Below, one piece after another: positions 1 through 6,571 of a DNA stretch of 12,133 nucleotides (position 1 is the first letter of the stretch; each line of letters opens with the position of its first letter). Origin of the DNA: Bacteroidales bacterium (GTDB lineage: Bacteria > Bacteroidota > Bacteroidia > Bacteroidales > UBA932). The position numbers and the translations under genes are program-made. The DNA lies in NCBI GenBank assembly GCA_017383945.1, contig JAFNUQ010000098.1, positions 1 through 12,133 on the forward strand, in the 5' to 3' direction. Under the pieces are notes generated by a model. It was not told the DNA's origin and made no database searches. It was given only the letters and a program-made list of their open reading frames with translations.

Positions 1-993
1 ACCCTCACGAAGCATAGTGATCTGTGTATCAAAGAAACCGAGTGCACCATCAACACCCTCATTGCTTCCTGAAAGAACATCACCGCTGACAAAACGAGTC
101 TCAGCAGCATTGCTTCCGTAGAATGGAGCAAGGTCGGTCATCGGCATACCAGGAAGAGTCTCCACATAGGCAGTTTCGATAGCCATAGGACCACATACTG
201 CAACCTTGCGACGAAGATTGAGCTTGCCGCTGAGGAGGAGCTTACCGATAGCTACGAGGCCCACAAGAGATACTGTCCATACAGTCTCACCCTTGAGGAT
301 AGGACGCACAGCTGCAATCTGCACACCTACATTGCCTGCAGGATGCTTGTCAGCTTTGTACACATCAATCTGAGCGCCGTTGATTCTTGCAAACTCAGAG
401 TCCTTTGAATTCACACCGATGTGCACTGCACCATCAGTGAGCTTAGAAAGAGCATTTACAGCAGCCTGAATAGCCTTCAACTCTGAAGCAAAGCAGAAAT
501 TGTAGTCTGCTGCGAGAGGGCTTGTTGAGAATGCTGACACATAGATGTCGCGAGGACTGATGCTAGGGTTGGCGATAATGCCATAAGGACGCTGCACGAT
601 AAACGGCCAAAGACCGCTCTGGCAAAGAGCCTCCTTTACTTCCTCAGCAGTCATAGAATCTACATTCTTGACGCCGAAGTCCACGCTCTTCTGCTCGCAA
701 TCTGCCTCAATGAGGACAGCAAGGAGCTTACGCTTTTCACCTCTGACAAGTGACTTCACTGTACCGCTTACCGGTGAGCAAAGCAAAATGTCAGGATTTT
801 TTTTGTCGGCCATCACTGGCGAGCCACAGAGCACGCTGTCGCCCTCCCTGACAAGAAGTCTAGGAAGGAAACCCTTAAAATCAGTGGGTCTGAGAGCAAC
901 TACGCTCGGTGCAATCGCCTTGGAGACACGAAGTTCTGACTCTCCCGAAATAGGGATGTTCAGACCTTTTTTCAAAACGATGTTTTGTGACAT
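1..993 (-). CDS. nqrA: Na+-translocating NADH:quinone reductase subunit A, 3' end off the left edge
   Basis: NqrA is a peripheral cytoplasmic subunit of the Na+-pumping NADH:ubiquinone/menaquinone oxidoreductase (NqrABCDEF), which couples NADH oxidation to sodium export across the inner membrane. The gene reads from an ATG at 993 to the window edge without a stop and gives 331 residues. The family is usually about 450 residues, so roughly the last 120 are missing. Visible hallmarks are the start MSQNIVLKKGLNIPISG, a barrel-sandwich region with SPVSGTVKSL, the segment HPAGNVGVQI (about residues 217-226) followed by a conserved KGETVWTV, and LGFFDTQITMLREG at the cut end. The RnfC family is related, but these segments fit NqrA. 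The gene is divergent from the uvrD-type helicase, and nqrB-F would be expected beyond the left edge. An A8 run lies in the coding strand (797-804), and the frame stays open across it. Confidence 0.93.
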   Translation of the reverse strand, partial: MSQNIVLKKGLNIPISGESELRVSKAIAPSVVALRPTDFKGFLPRLLVREGDSVLCGSPVMADKKNPDILLCSPVSGTVKSLVRGEKRKLLAVLIEADCEQKSVDFGVKNVDSMTAEEVKEALCQSGLWPFIVQRPYGIIANPSISPRDIYVSAFSTSPLAADYNFCFASELKAIQAAVNALSKLTDGAVHIGVNSKDSEFARINGAQIDVYKADKHPAGNVGVQIAAVRPILKGETVWTVSLVGLVAIGKLLLSGKLNLRRKVAVCGPMAIETAYVETLPGMPMTDLAPFYGSNAAETRFVSGDVLSGSNEGVDGALGFFDTQITMLREG

Positions 994-1025
994 TTTATAG
1001 TAAGTTATTTTGATATGCAAAATGC

Positions 1026-1057
1026 GTTGCGAAGATAGCCATTTTTTAGTAATTTCG
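1026..1057 (+). promoter_or_regulatory. Candidate Bacteroidota-type promoter for the uvrD/pcrA helicase
   Basis: GTTG at 1026-1029 followed after 20 bases by TAATTTCG at 1050-1057 resembles the Bacteroidota promoter (TTTG, 19-21 bases, TAnnTTTG), with one mismatch in each box. Transcription would begin near 1062, leaving a very short leader before the ATG at 1079 and almost none before the GTG at 1070, which is one reason for preferring the ATG. The element overlaps the candidate nqrA promoter on the other strand. It is a pattern match without experimental support. Confidence 0.4.
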
Positions 1058-1061
1058 CATC
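1030..1061 (-). promoter_or_regulatory. Candidate Bacteroidota-type promoter for nqrA
   Basis: On the minus strand the bases at 1037-1030 read TATCTTCG, one mismatch from the Bacteroidota -7 consensus TAnnTTTG. The expected -33 TTTG box, about 20 bases upstream (near 1058-1061), is poor (GATG). A start site a few bases downstream of the -7 box would give a leader of roughly 30 bases before the nqrA ATG at 993. This is a pattern match only. Confidence 0.4.
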
Positions 1062-1078
1062 CTTTTTAAGTGGTCAAT

Positions 1079-3463
1079 ATGGCATTTTTATCATCAAATA
1101 TACTTCAAGGACTTAACAATGAGCAGCAATCGGCAGTAAAAGCTACCGAAGGCCCGGTGCTGATTGTCGCAGGCGCAGGATCCGGCAAGACGCGCGTACT
1201 CACCAGCCGCATAGCATATATACTGGCATCAGGAGTGAGCGCTTCCCAGATTCTCGCCCTCACCTTCACCAAGAAGGCCGCAGGCGAGATGAAAGACCGT
1301 ATCGCCTTGATGGTAGGAGATAAGCTGGCCAGACACTTGGTGATGGGTACTTTCCACGCTGTCTTTGTGCGTTTCCTCAGAGAGTTTGCAGAGAGCATCG
1401 GATACCCTACCAACTTCACAATCTACGACACTTCTGACTCTCAAAGTGCCATCAAGACCTGCATCAAAGAGCTGGGACTCGACGACAAGATATACAAGCC
1501 GAAGGAGGTTCTTTCGCGCATCTCAATGGCAAAAAACAACCTCATCACACACAACGGCTACCGCAACAACCGCGACCTTCTGATTCAGGATACACATTCG
1601 CGCAAGCCTAAACTCTGTGACCTGTATACAAAATATCAAGAAAAACTCAAGGCCGCAGGCGTGATGGATTTTGATGACATTCTGCTCAACATGAATATAC
1701 TTCTGAGAGATAATCAGGATGCTCTGTTAAAGATCTGTGACCGTTTCAAATACATTATGGTGGATGAGTATCAGGACACCAATTCTGCTCAGTATCTGAT
1801 ACTTAAGAAGCTCTCGCAGTTCCACCACAACATCTGCGTGGTGGGAGATGACAGCCAGTCCATTTATGCGTTCCGCGGCGCAAAAATCGAGAACATCCTC
1901 AACTTCAAGAAGGATTATCCCGAGTGCAAGATCGTGAGACTGGAAAGAAACTACCGCTCGACATCAACCATTGTCGATGCCGCCAACTCGCTCATCGCAC
2001 ACAACCAAGGCCGCATCCCTAAGAACTGCTACGCCGATGGAGCGGAAGGAGAGAAGATCAAGCTCCTCAAGAGCTACTCAGAAGGAGAGGAAGCTGCTCT
2101 CATCGTGTCTGAAATCATGACGAGGATGAGATCCGATTCTGCTCAATATCAAGACTTTGCGATACTCTACCGCACTAACTCCCAGTCACGCGTGATAGAG
2201 GAGCAGCTGCGAAGGCGCAATATCCCATATATGATATATTCCGGCAACTCGTTTTTTGATCGCCTCGAAGTCAAGGATATGATGGCTTACTTCAAGCTTT
2301 GTGTCAATCCTCAGGATGACGAGTCATTTAAAAGAGTTGTCAACAGACCGGCTCGCGGAATCGGCGGCACGACCATCGCCCAACTTGAAGAGCTTGCAAG
2401 AATCAAAGGCACTTCGCTTTTCAAAGCAGGATTTGAAGTCCCTAAGGTGAAACCATTTTGCGAGATGATCAACAAACTCGCAATGTTGGTTCAGACTACC
2501 GATGCTCATAGTCTTGCTGTCAAGATAGCAGAAGACAGCAGCTTATATGCTTTCTATAAAGCAGATACATCTATGGAAGGCCTAGGCAGAACAGCCAACA
2601 TCGAGGAGCTTCTCAATTCTGTGGCAGTGTTTGTAGAAGATCAGAAAGAGGAGGTGATCAACAATGAAGAAATCGAGTCTGAGGACCAGATGCCGATCTT
2701 TACTCTAGGAGACTTCCTTGAGGACACTTCCCTACTTAGCAATATCGATGTGAGCGACGACGAGGAGACCAACAACAAAGTGGCATTGATGACAGTCCAC
2801 AGCGCCAAGGGTCTTGAATTCCCATATGTCTATGTCGTCGGCTTGGAGGAAAATCTTTTCCCAAGTATGAGCATGCTCTCATCTTCAAATGACATCGAAG
2901 AAGAAAGGCGACTTTTCTATGTAGCCATCACCCGCGCAGAAAAGGCAGTTTCCCTTTCCTACGCCACTGAGCGTATGCGCAACGGCAAGAGAGAAAGCAA
3001 CCCGCCTTCGCGCTTTATCCGCGAAATAGATCAGCAATACCTTGATCGTCCGTTATTTAGCGATGACGATGACGACATTACAACAAGCTCCTGGGGAGGT
3101 TTCGGAAGCCGCAGCAGTTACGGGTTTGGCAGCAGAAGCAGCGCAGGCGCAAGATCAGGTAGCAGTTCGCCTTATGGCGCAAGCAGCAAGGTTAGCTATT
3201 TCAAGAGCACGCCAAAAGCAAGCACTACTGCTATCATTAAAACACCGCCCAAGACCACGCTTCCTGTAATCGACAAGAATTTCCAGGAGTGTCCGATGAC
3301 TGACCTAAGAGCAGGTATGCGCATCGAGCACAATCGTTTCGGCGCAGGCACAATACTCGAGCTGAGCGGCACTGCACCTGATATGAAGGCGAATATTGAC
3401 TTTGACCAGCACGGCAAGAAGCTTCTCATCCTGAAGTACGCCAAGCTTCGCCCGCTGGGATAG
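1079..3463 (+). CDS. uvrD: ATP-dependent 3'-5' DNA helicase, UvrD/PcrA family (superfamily 1A)
   Basis: This helicase unwinds DNA during nucleotide excision and mismatch repair and clears proteins from DNA. From the ATG at 1079 it has 794 residues. An in-frame GTG at 1070 would add three. Motifs appear in order: Q motif LNNEQQSAV (about 12-20), Walker A GAGSGKT (32-38), motif II VDEYQDT (about 228-234), motif III VVGDDSQSIYAFRGA (254-268), motif IV LERNYRST, motif V VHSAKGLEF (573-581) and motif VI RRLFYVAITRAEK (about 610-622). After the helicase core come an acidic run (DDDDD) and a Ser/Gly/Arg-rich linker (about 661-737) containing GFGSRSS twice. The last 55 residues form the small Tudor-like domain typical of PcrA/UvrD, which in other species contacts RNA polymerase. 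It stands alone on the plus strand. UvrD and PcrA cannot be separated by sequence here; the family is certain. Confidence 0.96.
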   Translation: MAFLSSNILQGLNNEQQSAVKATEGPVLIVAGAGSGKTRVLTSRIAYILASGVSASQILALTFTKKAAGEMKDRIALMVGDKLARHLVMGTFHAVFVRFLREFAESIGYPTNFTIYDTSDSQSAIKTCIKELGLDDKIYKPKEVLSRISMAKNNLITHNGYRNNRDLLIQDTHSRKPKLCDLYTKYQEKLKAAGVMDFDDILLNMNILLRDNQDALLKICDRFKYIMVDEYQDTNSAQYLILKKLSQFHHNICVVGDDSQSIYAFRGAKIENILNFKKDYPECKIVRLERNYRSTSTIVDAANSLIAHNQGRIPKNCYADGAEGEKIKLLKSYSEGEEAALIVSEIMTRMRSDSAQYQDFAILYRTNSQSRVIEEQLRRRNIPYMIYSGNSFFDRLEVKDMMAYFKLCVNPQDDESFKRVVNRPARGIGGTTIAQLEELARIKGTSLFKAGFEVPKVKPFCEMINKLAMLVQTTDAHSLAVKIAEDSSLYAFYKADTSMEGLGRTANIEELLNSVAVFVEDQKEEVINNEEIESEDQMPIFTLGDFLEDTSLLSNIDVSDDEETNNKVALMTVHSAKGLEFPYVYVVGLEENLFPSMSMLSSSNDIEEERRLFYVAITRAEKAVSLSYATERMRNGKRESNPPSRFIREIDQQYLDRPLFSDDDDDITTSSWGGFGSRSSYGFGSRSSAGARSGSSSPYGASSKVSYFKSTPKASTTAIIKTPPKTTLPVIDKNFQECPMTDLRAGMRIEHNRFGAGTILELSGTAPDMKANIDFDQHGKKLLILKYAKLRPLG

Positions 3464-3465
3464 AT

Positions 3466-4005
3466 TTAGAAACCTAGCTCTTTGAGCGTTTCCTCGTGGC
3501 CTTCGCGCGACACCCAAGCGAGGCAATCAGTCAACAATCTCACATTAAATCCGGCCTCCTTCAGGTCGGCAAATGTGTTGCGCACGCAGAACTCTGTAGC
3601 TATACCGCAGACGCAAACTTCCTGAACATCAAGAAGTTCAAGCACTTCCACAAGAGATTGCCCTGCAGCATTAACTCCCTCAAATCCGGAATACTGCTCC
3701 ACAGCCACATCGCAGCCTTTATCAAAACACAGCTCTTCGCAGACATAGGGTAGCAGCTCTGAATGGATCTCGGCACCGTGAGTTCCAGCAACGCAGTGGC
3801 TTGGCCAAGTGCCACCATAGTCGGTAAATGAGCTATGGTTTGCCGGGTGGTAGTCGCGTGTAAACAATACGGGGCCGTCAAAAGCCTTAATGAATTTTAG
3901 TGTCTGGGCCACCGCAACGTCTGAATTCTGACAAGCAAGAGAACCATCAATAAAATCATACTGCATATCCACCACAACAAGGGCGGAAGACTTCATCTGA
4001 CTCAT
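3466..4005 (-). CDS. pncA: Nicotinamidase (isochorismatase-fold amidohydrolase)
   Basis: The enzyme hydrolyses nicotinamide to nicotinate and ammonia in the cytoplasm, the first step of nicotinamide salvage to NAD. At 179 residues it is slightly shorter than the usual 190-210. The catalytic triad is visible as D13 (VVVDMQ), K96 (FDKGC) and C140 (GIATEFCV). Metal ligands match known nicotinamidases: D51 and H53 in RDYHPANH, H57, and H70 in WPSHCV. YSGFEG (105-110) is also a family signature. The ATG at 4005 overlaps the pncB stop as ATGA, which suggests translational coupling and decides the start over the ATG three codons later. The next gene downstream in this direction produces NaMN from its product, which supports the substrate call. 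The stop lies two bases from the stop of the convergent helicase gene. Confidence 0.95.
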   Translation of the reverse strand: MSQMKSSALVVVDMQYDFIDGSLACQNSDVAVAQTLKFIKAFDGPVLFTRDYHPANHSSFTDYGGTWPSHCVAGTHGAEIHSELLPYVCEELCFDKGCDVAVEQYSGFEGVNAAGQSLVEVLELLDVQEVCVCGIATEFCVRNTFADLKEAGFNVRLLTDCLAWVSREGHEETLKELGF

Positions 4006-5486
4006 ACCTTAAAAGCTTTGATTTCTTTAACTAATCTATTGATAATGCTATTCTTAAGATTATATAAATCATCAGAAATATCAACCTTGTAATAATGAGG
4101 ATTAATCAGACGCCTCTCGCTTGGGCTGAACATCGACAACACCTCTGCGTGGTAGGCTTTTTTCTGCGCAAGAGTATAGCTCTCATCACAGCGCTGTCCT
4201 TCCTTCATCACTAGCGTCTGCAAAGGCTTGGCGCTGTATTCGCCAGGAAGGAAAGTCTTTGATTTGTAGCGGTCAAATTCGTCGCAGACGGTAAATTCCT
4301 CCCCCGCTTCGATCGTTCTGCTGAGAGTGTCACCGCGCAGGCAGGTCACATCCACTTTATAGATACTTCCCTTCTCCGGATCGTTCTTGATAATGCGGTA
4401 GGTCTGTTGAAAGCCTGGATTGATAACCTTGATTTTGTCTTCAGACATCTTCATCACCCCTTCACCACCGATTTCTACAAGTTTGTAAACATTTCCGAAA
4501 CAAGGAGCAGCTTTGCTGGTAGCAATCGCATCACCCACTCCGTAGCTGTCGATACGCGCACCCTGTCTCTCGAGATCGGCAATCAAATACTCGTCAAGCG
4601 AGTTAGTAGCAAATATCTTACAATTTTTCAGTCCGTGCTTGTCAAGTATCTCGCGCACCTCGATAGAAAGGTAGGCAAGGTCTCCGCTATCAAGTCTCAC
4701 GCCGTAGCCTGGAGCATAATTATCATCGATTCCGTTATCATTAAAAGCACGTATCGCATTGAGTACTCCGCACTTAAGAGTATCATAGGTATCGATGAGC
4801 ATAATCAGCGACTCCCCTTTGTGAGTCTTGATATAGTCACTGAAAGCGCGGAATTCTCCCTCCACAGAGCAGCCATACGAAGTCACATAACTATGAGCCA
4901 TTGTACCTGTAGAGGTATAGTCATTCATTACTCCTGCCATTATGTTTGAGGTAGTGGCACAACCAGCAATAATAGCAGCTTTTGCTCCATAGACTGCAGC
5001 CCAAGGGCCATGTGCACGGCGAGAGCCGAATTCGCTCACCGGGTGATTGGTCGCTCTGCACACGCGCGAAGCCTTGGTCGCCACCGCCATCTGGTGGTTC
5101 ATAATGCAAAGCATAGGAGTTTCAAGCACCTGGGCTTCAATGAGCGGAGCTTCAACAATTATGATAGGCTGATTTGGGAAGACAATCTCTCCCTCTCGCA
5201 TAGCATAGATATTGCCGGTAAACTTCATTGTGCTCAGATAGCTTCTGAACTCAGCATATTCTTCTCCTGGAAGGAATCGTTCAAAGAAATCAGGCTCCAT
5301 CTTGCCGAGAGATTGTATCATCTCCAGCACCTCCTCAACACCGCTCACTACAGCCCAGTTATTGTTTTCCGGGGCTTTGCGATAGAAGAGGTTAAAGATT
5401 GCCATAGTGTCTTTGCGACCACAATCATAAAAGGATTTTCCCATTGTGTACTGGTACTTATCCGAGCAGTATGCAACATTAAACAT
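4002..5486 (-). CDS. pncB: Nicotinate phosphoribosyltransferase
   Basis: This enzyme joins nicotinate to 5-phosphoribosyl-1-pyrophosphate, giving nicotinate mononucleotide (Preiss-Handler NAD salvage). From the ATG at 5486 it has 494 residues, a length closer to the long animal/Gram-positive type of NAPRT than to the roughly 400-residue E. coli PncB. Visible features are the N-terminal DKYQYTMG, EFGSRRAHGP (about 152-160), TGTMAHSY with the probable phosphorylated histidine H198, the DTYDT segment (232-236) and GVRLDSGDL (262-270) of the phosphoribosyl-binding barrel. Start choice is uncertain: a TTG at 5498 and a GTG at 5492 are in frame, but both touch the dipeptidase coding region, while the ATG lies five bases beyond its TAG. 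The 3' end overlaps pncA by four bases, so nicotinate made by PncA would feed directly to this enzyme. Confidence 0.96.
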   Translation of the reverse strand: MFNVAYCSDKYQYTMGKSFYDCGRKDTMAIFNLFYRKAPENNNWAVVSGVEEVLEMIQSLGKMEPDFFERFLPGEEYAEFRSYLSTMKFTGNIYAMREGEIVFPNQPIIIVEAPLIEAQVLETPMLCIMNHQMAVATKASRVCRATNHPVSEFGSRRAHGPWAAVYGAKAAIIAGCATTSNIMAGVMNDYTSTGTMAHSYVTSYGCSVEGEFRAFSDYIKTHKGESLIMLIDTYDTLKCGVLNAIRAFNDNGIDDNYAPGYGVRLDSGDLAYLSIEVREILDKHGLKNCKIFATNSLDEYLIADLERQGARIDSYGVGDAIATSKAAPCFGNVYKLVEIGGEGVMKMSEDKIKVINPGFQQTYRIIKNDPEKGSIYKVDVTCLRGDTLSRTIEAGEEFTVCDEFDRYKSKTFLPGEYSAKPLQTLVMKEGQRCDESYTLAQKKAYHAEVLSMFSPSERRLINPHYYKVDISDDLYNLKNSIINRLVKEIKAFKV

Positions 5487-5491
5487 ATTCA

Positions 5492-6568
5492 CTAGCAATT
5501 TCTTAACACACGAAGCAGGTTACCCGAAGCAATCTTCTCACAGTCCTCATCGCTAAACCCGCGACGCTTGAGCACATCAAATATCAAAGCAAATTTAGAA
5601 ATATTCTCCAGACCATCAGCAGTCAGTTCTATGCCATCATAGTCAGTGCCGATGCCGACGTGGTCGATTCCAGCCACCGCCACTGCATGCTCGATATGAT
5701 CCGCAACCTTCTCTACCGAAGGACGAGGAAGCGCATTGAGCTTGCCCTGCAGCTCTTCCCATGCACGACGTTTCTGCTCGGAAGACGGATCTTTGATGAA
5801 TTCGTCTTCGATCCACATCTGTTCTTCCAAGCCGGAAGCAGCCAGCACTCTAGAAGCTTCATCTTCAAGGAAAAGTGGGTAAATGCTCATACAGGCAACG
5901 CCGCCATTAGCAGCAATGCCGCGAAGCATCTGATCTGAAATATTTCTTCTATGTGAGCATAGCGCACGGCAGCAACCGTGAGTATAAGCCACCGGCTTGC
6001 TGCTCAAAGCAAGCACATCAGCCATAGTAGCATCTGAGCAATGAGCCAGGTCAATCAACATTCCGCGCTCATTCATAGCCTGGACCAGCTCCCTCCCAAA
6101 GGGACTTAGACCGCCCCAGGAGCCCTTACCGGTACAGCTGTCACACACCTGATTATCAGCACTATGCGTCAGAGTTATCGCGCGTACCCCAAGACTGTAG
6201 AACTCATCTAGACGAGAGAGATCTTCGCCGAGGGGAGATGCATTTTCAAGCGAAGTGAGCACCGCAATCTTTCCGGCCTTGTGTGCTGAAACAATTGCAT
6301 CTGCACTAGGAGTGCTAGCCGCAACTGAGGCTGCCGACTGCATCTGGGCCGCGAGAGCATTATGCAGTCGCAAGGCATATCTGTATGCGGCTTCTCCCTG
6401 CAGCGATGCCGGAATATAAAGAGCAAAGAACGAAGCACCGACTCCACCACGCTGCATTTTAGGGAAATCCACTTGTGCTACATCATTGTCCTTGCAATAA
6501 TCTCTGAGACGCAGCATCTGAGATGGAGCGTCACAATGTGCATCAATCACCAGAAATTCCTTTGCCAT
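5492..6568 (-). CDS. M19-family (membrane/renal dipeptidase-like) metallodipeptidase
   Basis: M19 enzymes are TIM-barrel, binuclear-zinc dipeptidases; bacterial members cleave L-L or L-D dipeptides. This one has 358 residues. Zinc ligands can be placed by comparison with human renal dipeptidase: H11 and D13 in IDAHCD, bridging E108 in TSLENA, H176 in LIDLAHCS and H197 in YTHGCCRALC. H135 in TLTHSADN, R208 in the RRN segment and D309 in GIGTDYDG match further active-site residues. The zinc motif begins only nine residues from the N-terminus, so there is no signal peptide or lipobox and the protein is expected in the cytoplasm. It starts three bases after the ABC-F stop and ends next to the pncB start, so it is probably co-transcribed with both. 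The substrate cannot be inferred; peptide recycling or D-amino-acid dipeptides are possibilities only. Confidence 0.92.
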   Translation of the reverse strand: MAKEFLVIDAHCDAPSQMLRLRDYCKDNDVAQVDFPKMQRGGVGASFFALYIPASLQGEAAYRYALRLHNALAAQMQSAASVAASTPSADAIVSAHKAGKIAVLTSLENASPLGEDLSRLDEFYSLGVRAITLTHSADNQVCDSCTGKGSWGGLSPFGRELVQAMNERGMLIDLAHCSDATMADVLALSSKPVAYTHGCCRALCSHRRNISDQMLRGIAANGGVACMSIYPLFLEDEASRVLAASGLEEQMWIEDEFIKDPSSEQKRRAWEELQGKLNALPRPSVEKVADHIEHAVAVAGIDHVGIGTDYDGIELTADGLENISKFALIFDVLKRRGFSDEDCEKIASGNLLRVLRNC

Positions 6569-6571
6569 CTT

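Noticed and set aside
797..804. Run of eight T (A8 in the nqrA coding strand), considered as a frameshift or slippage site
   Set aside because: The reading frame matches NqrA on both sides without a shift, and no downstream stimulatory structure is obvious.
3418..3449. Inverted repeat GAAGCTT (3418-3424) and AAGCTTC (3443-3449) near the end of the helicase gene, considered as a terminator
   Set aside because: The loop is 18 bases and no T-run follows in either direction. Both arms fall on codons of the conserved C-terminal domain.
3499..3524. GC-rich hairpin (GCCTTCGC with GCGAGGC) inside the end of pncA
   Set aside because: It has a bulge, no T-run follows, and it is fully coding, so it does not qualify as a terminator.
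4407..5495. Two long plus-strand open frames (4407-4949 and 5010-5495) opposite pncB
   Set aside because: pncB is certain in this stretch, and the antisense translations show no family features.
5995..6014. Perfect 7-base inverted repeat (GCTTGCT, 6-base loop, AGCAAGC) in the dipeptidase gene
   Set aside because: It is internal to coding sequence with no T-run and no second copy seen; probably chance.
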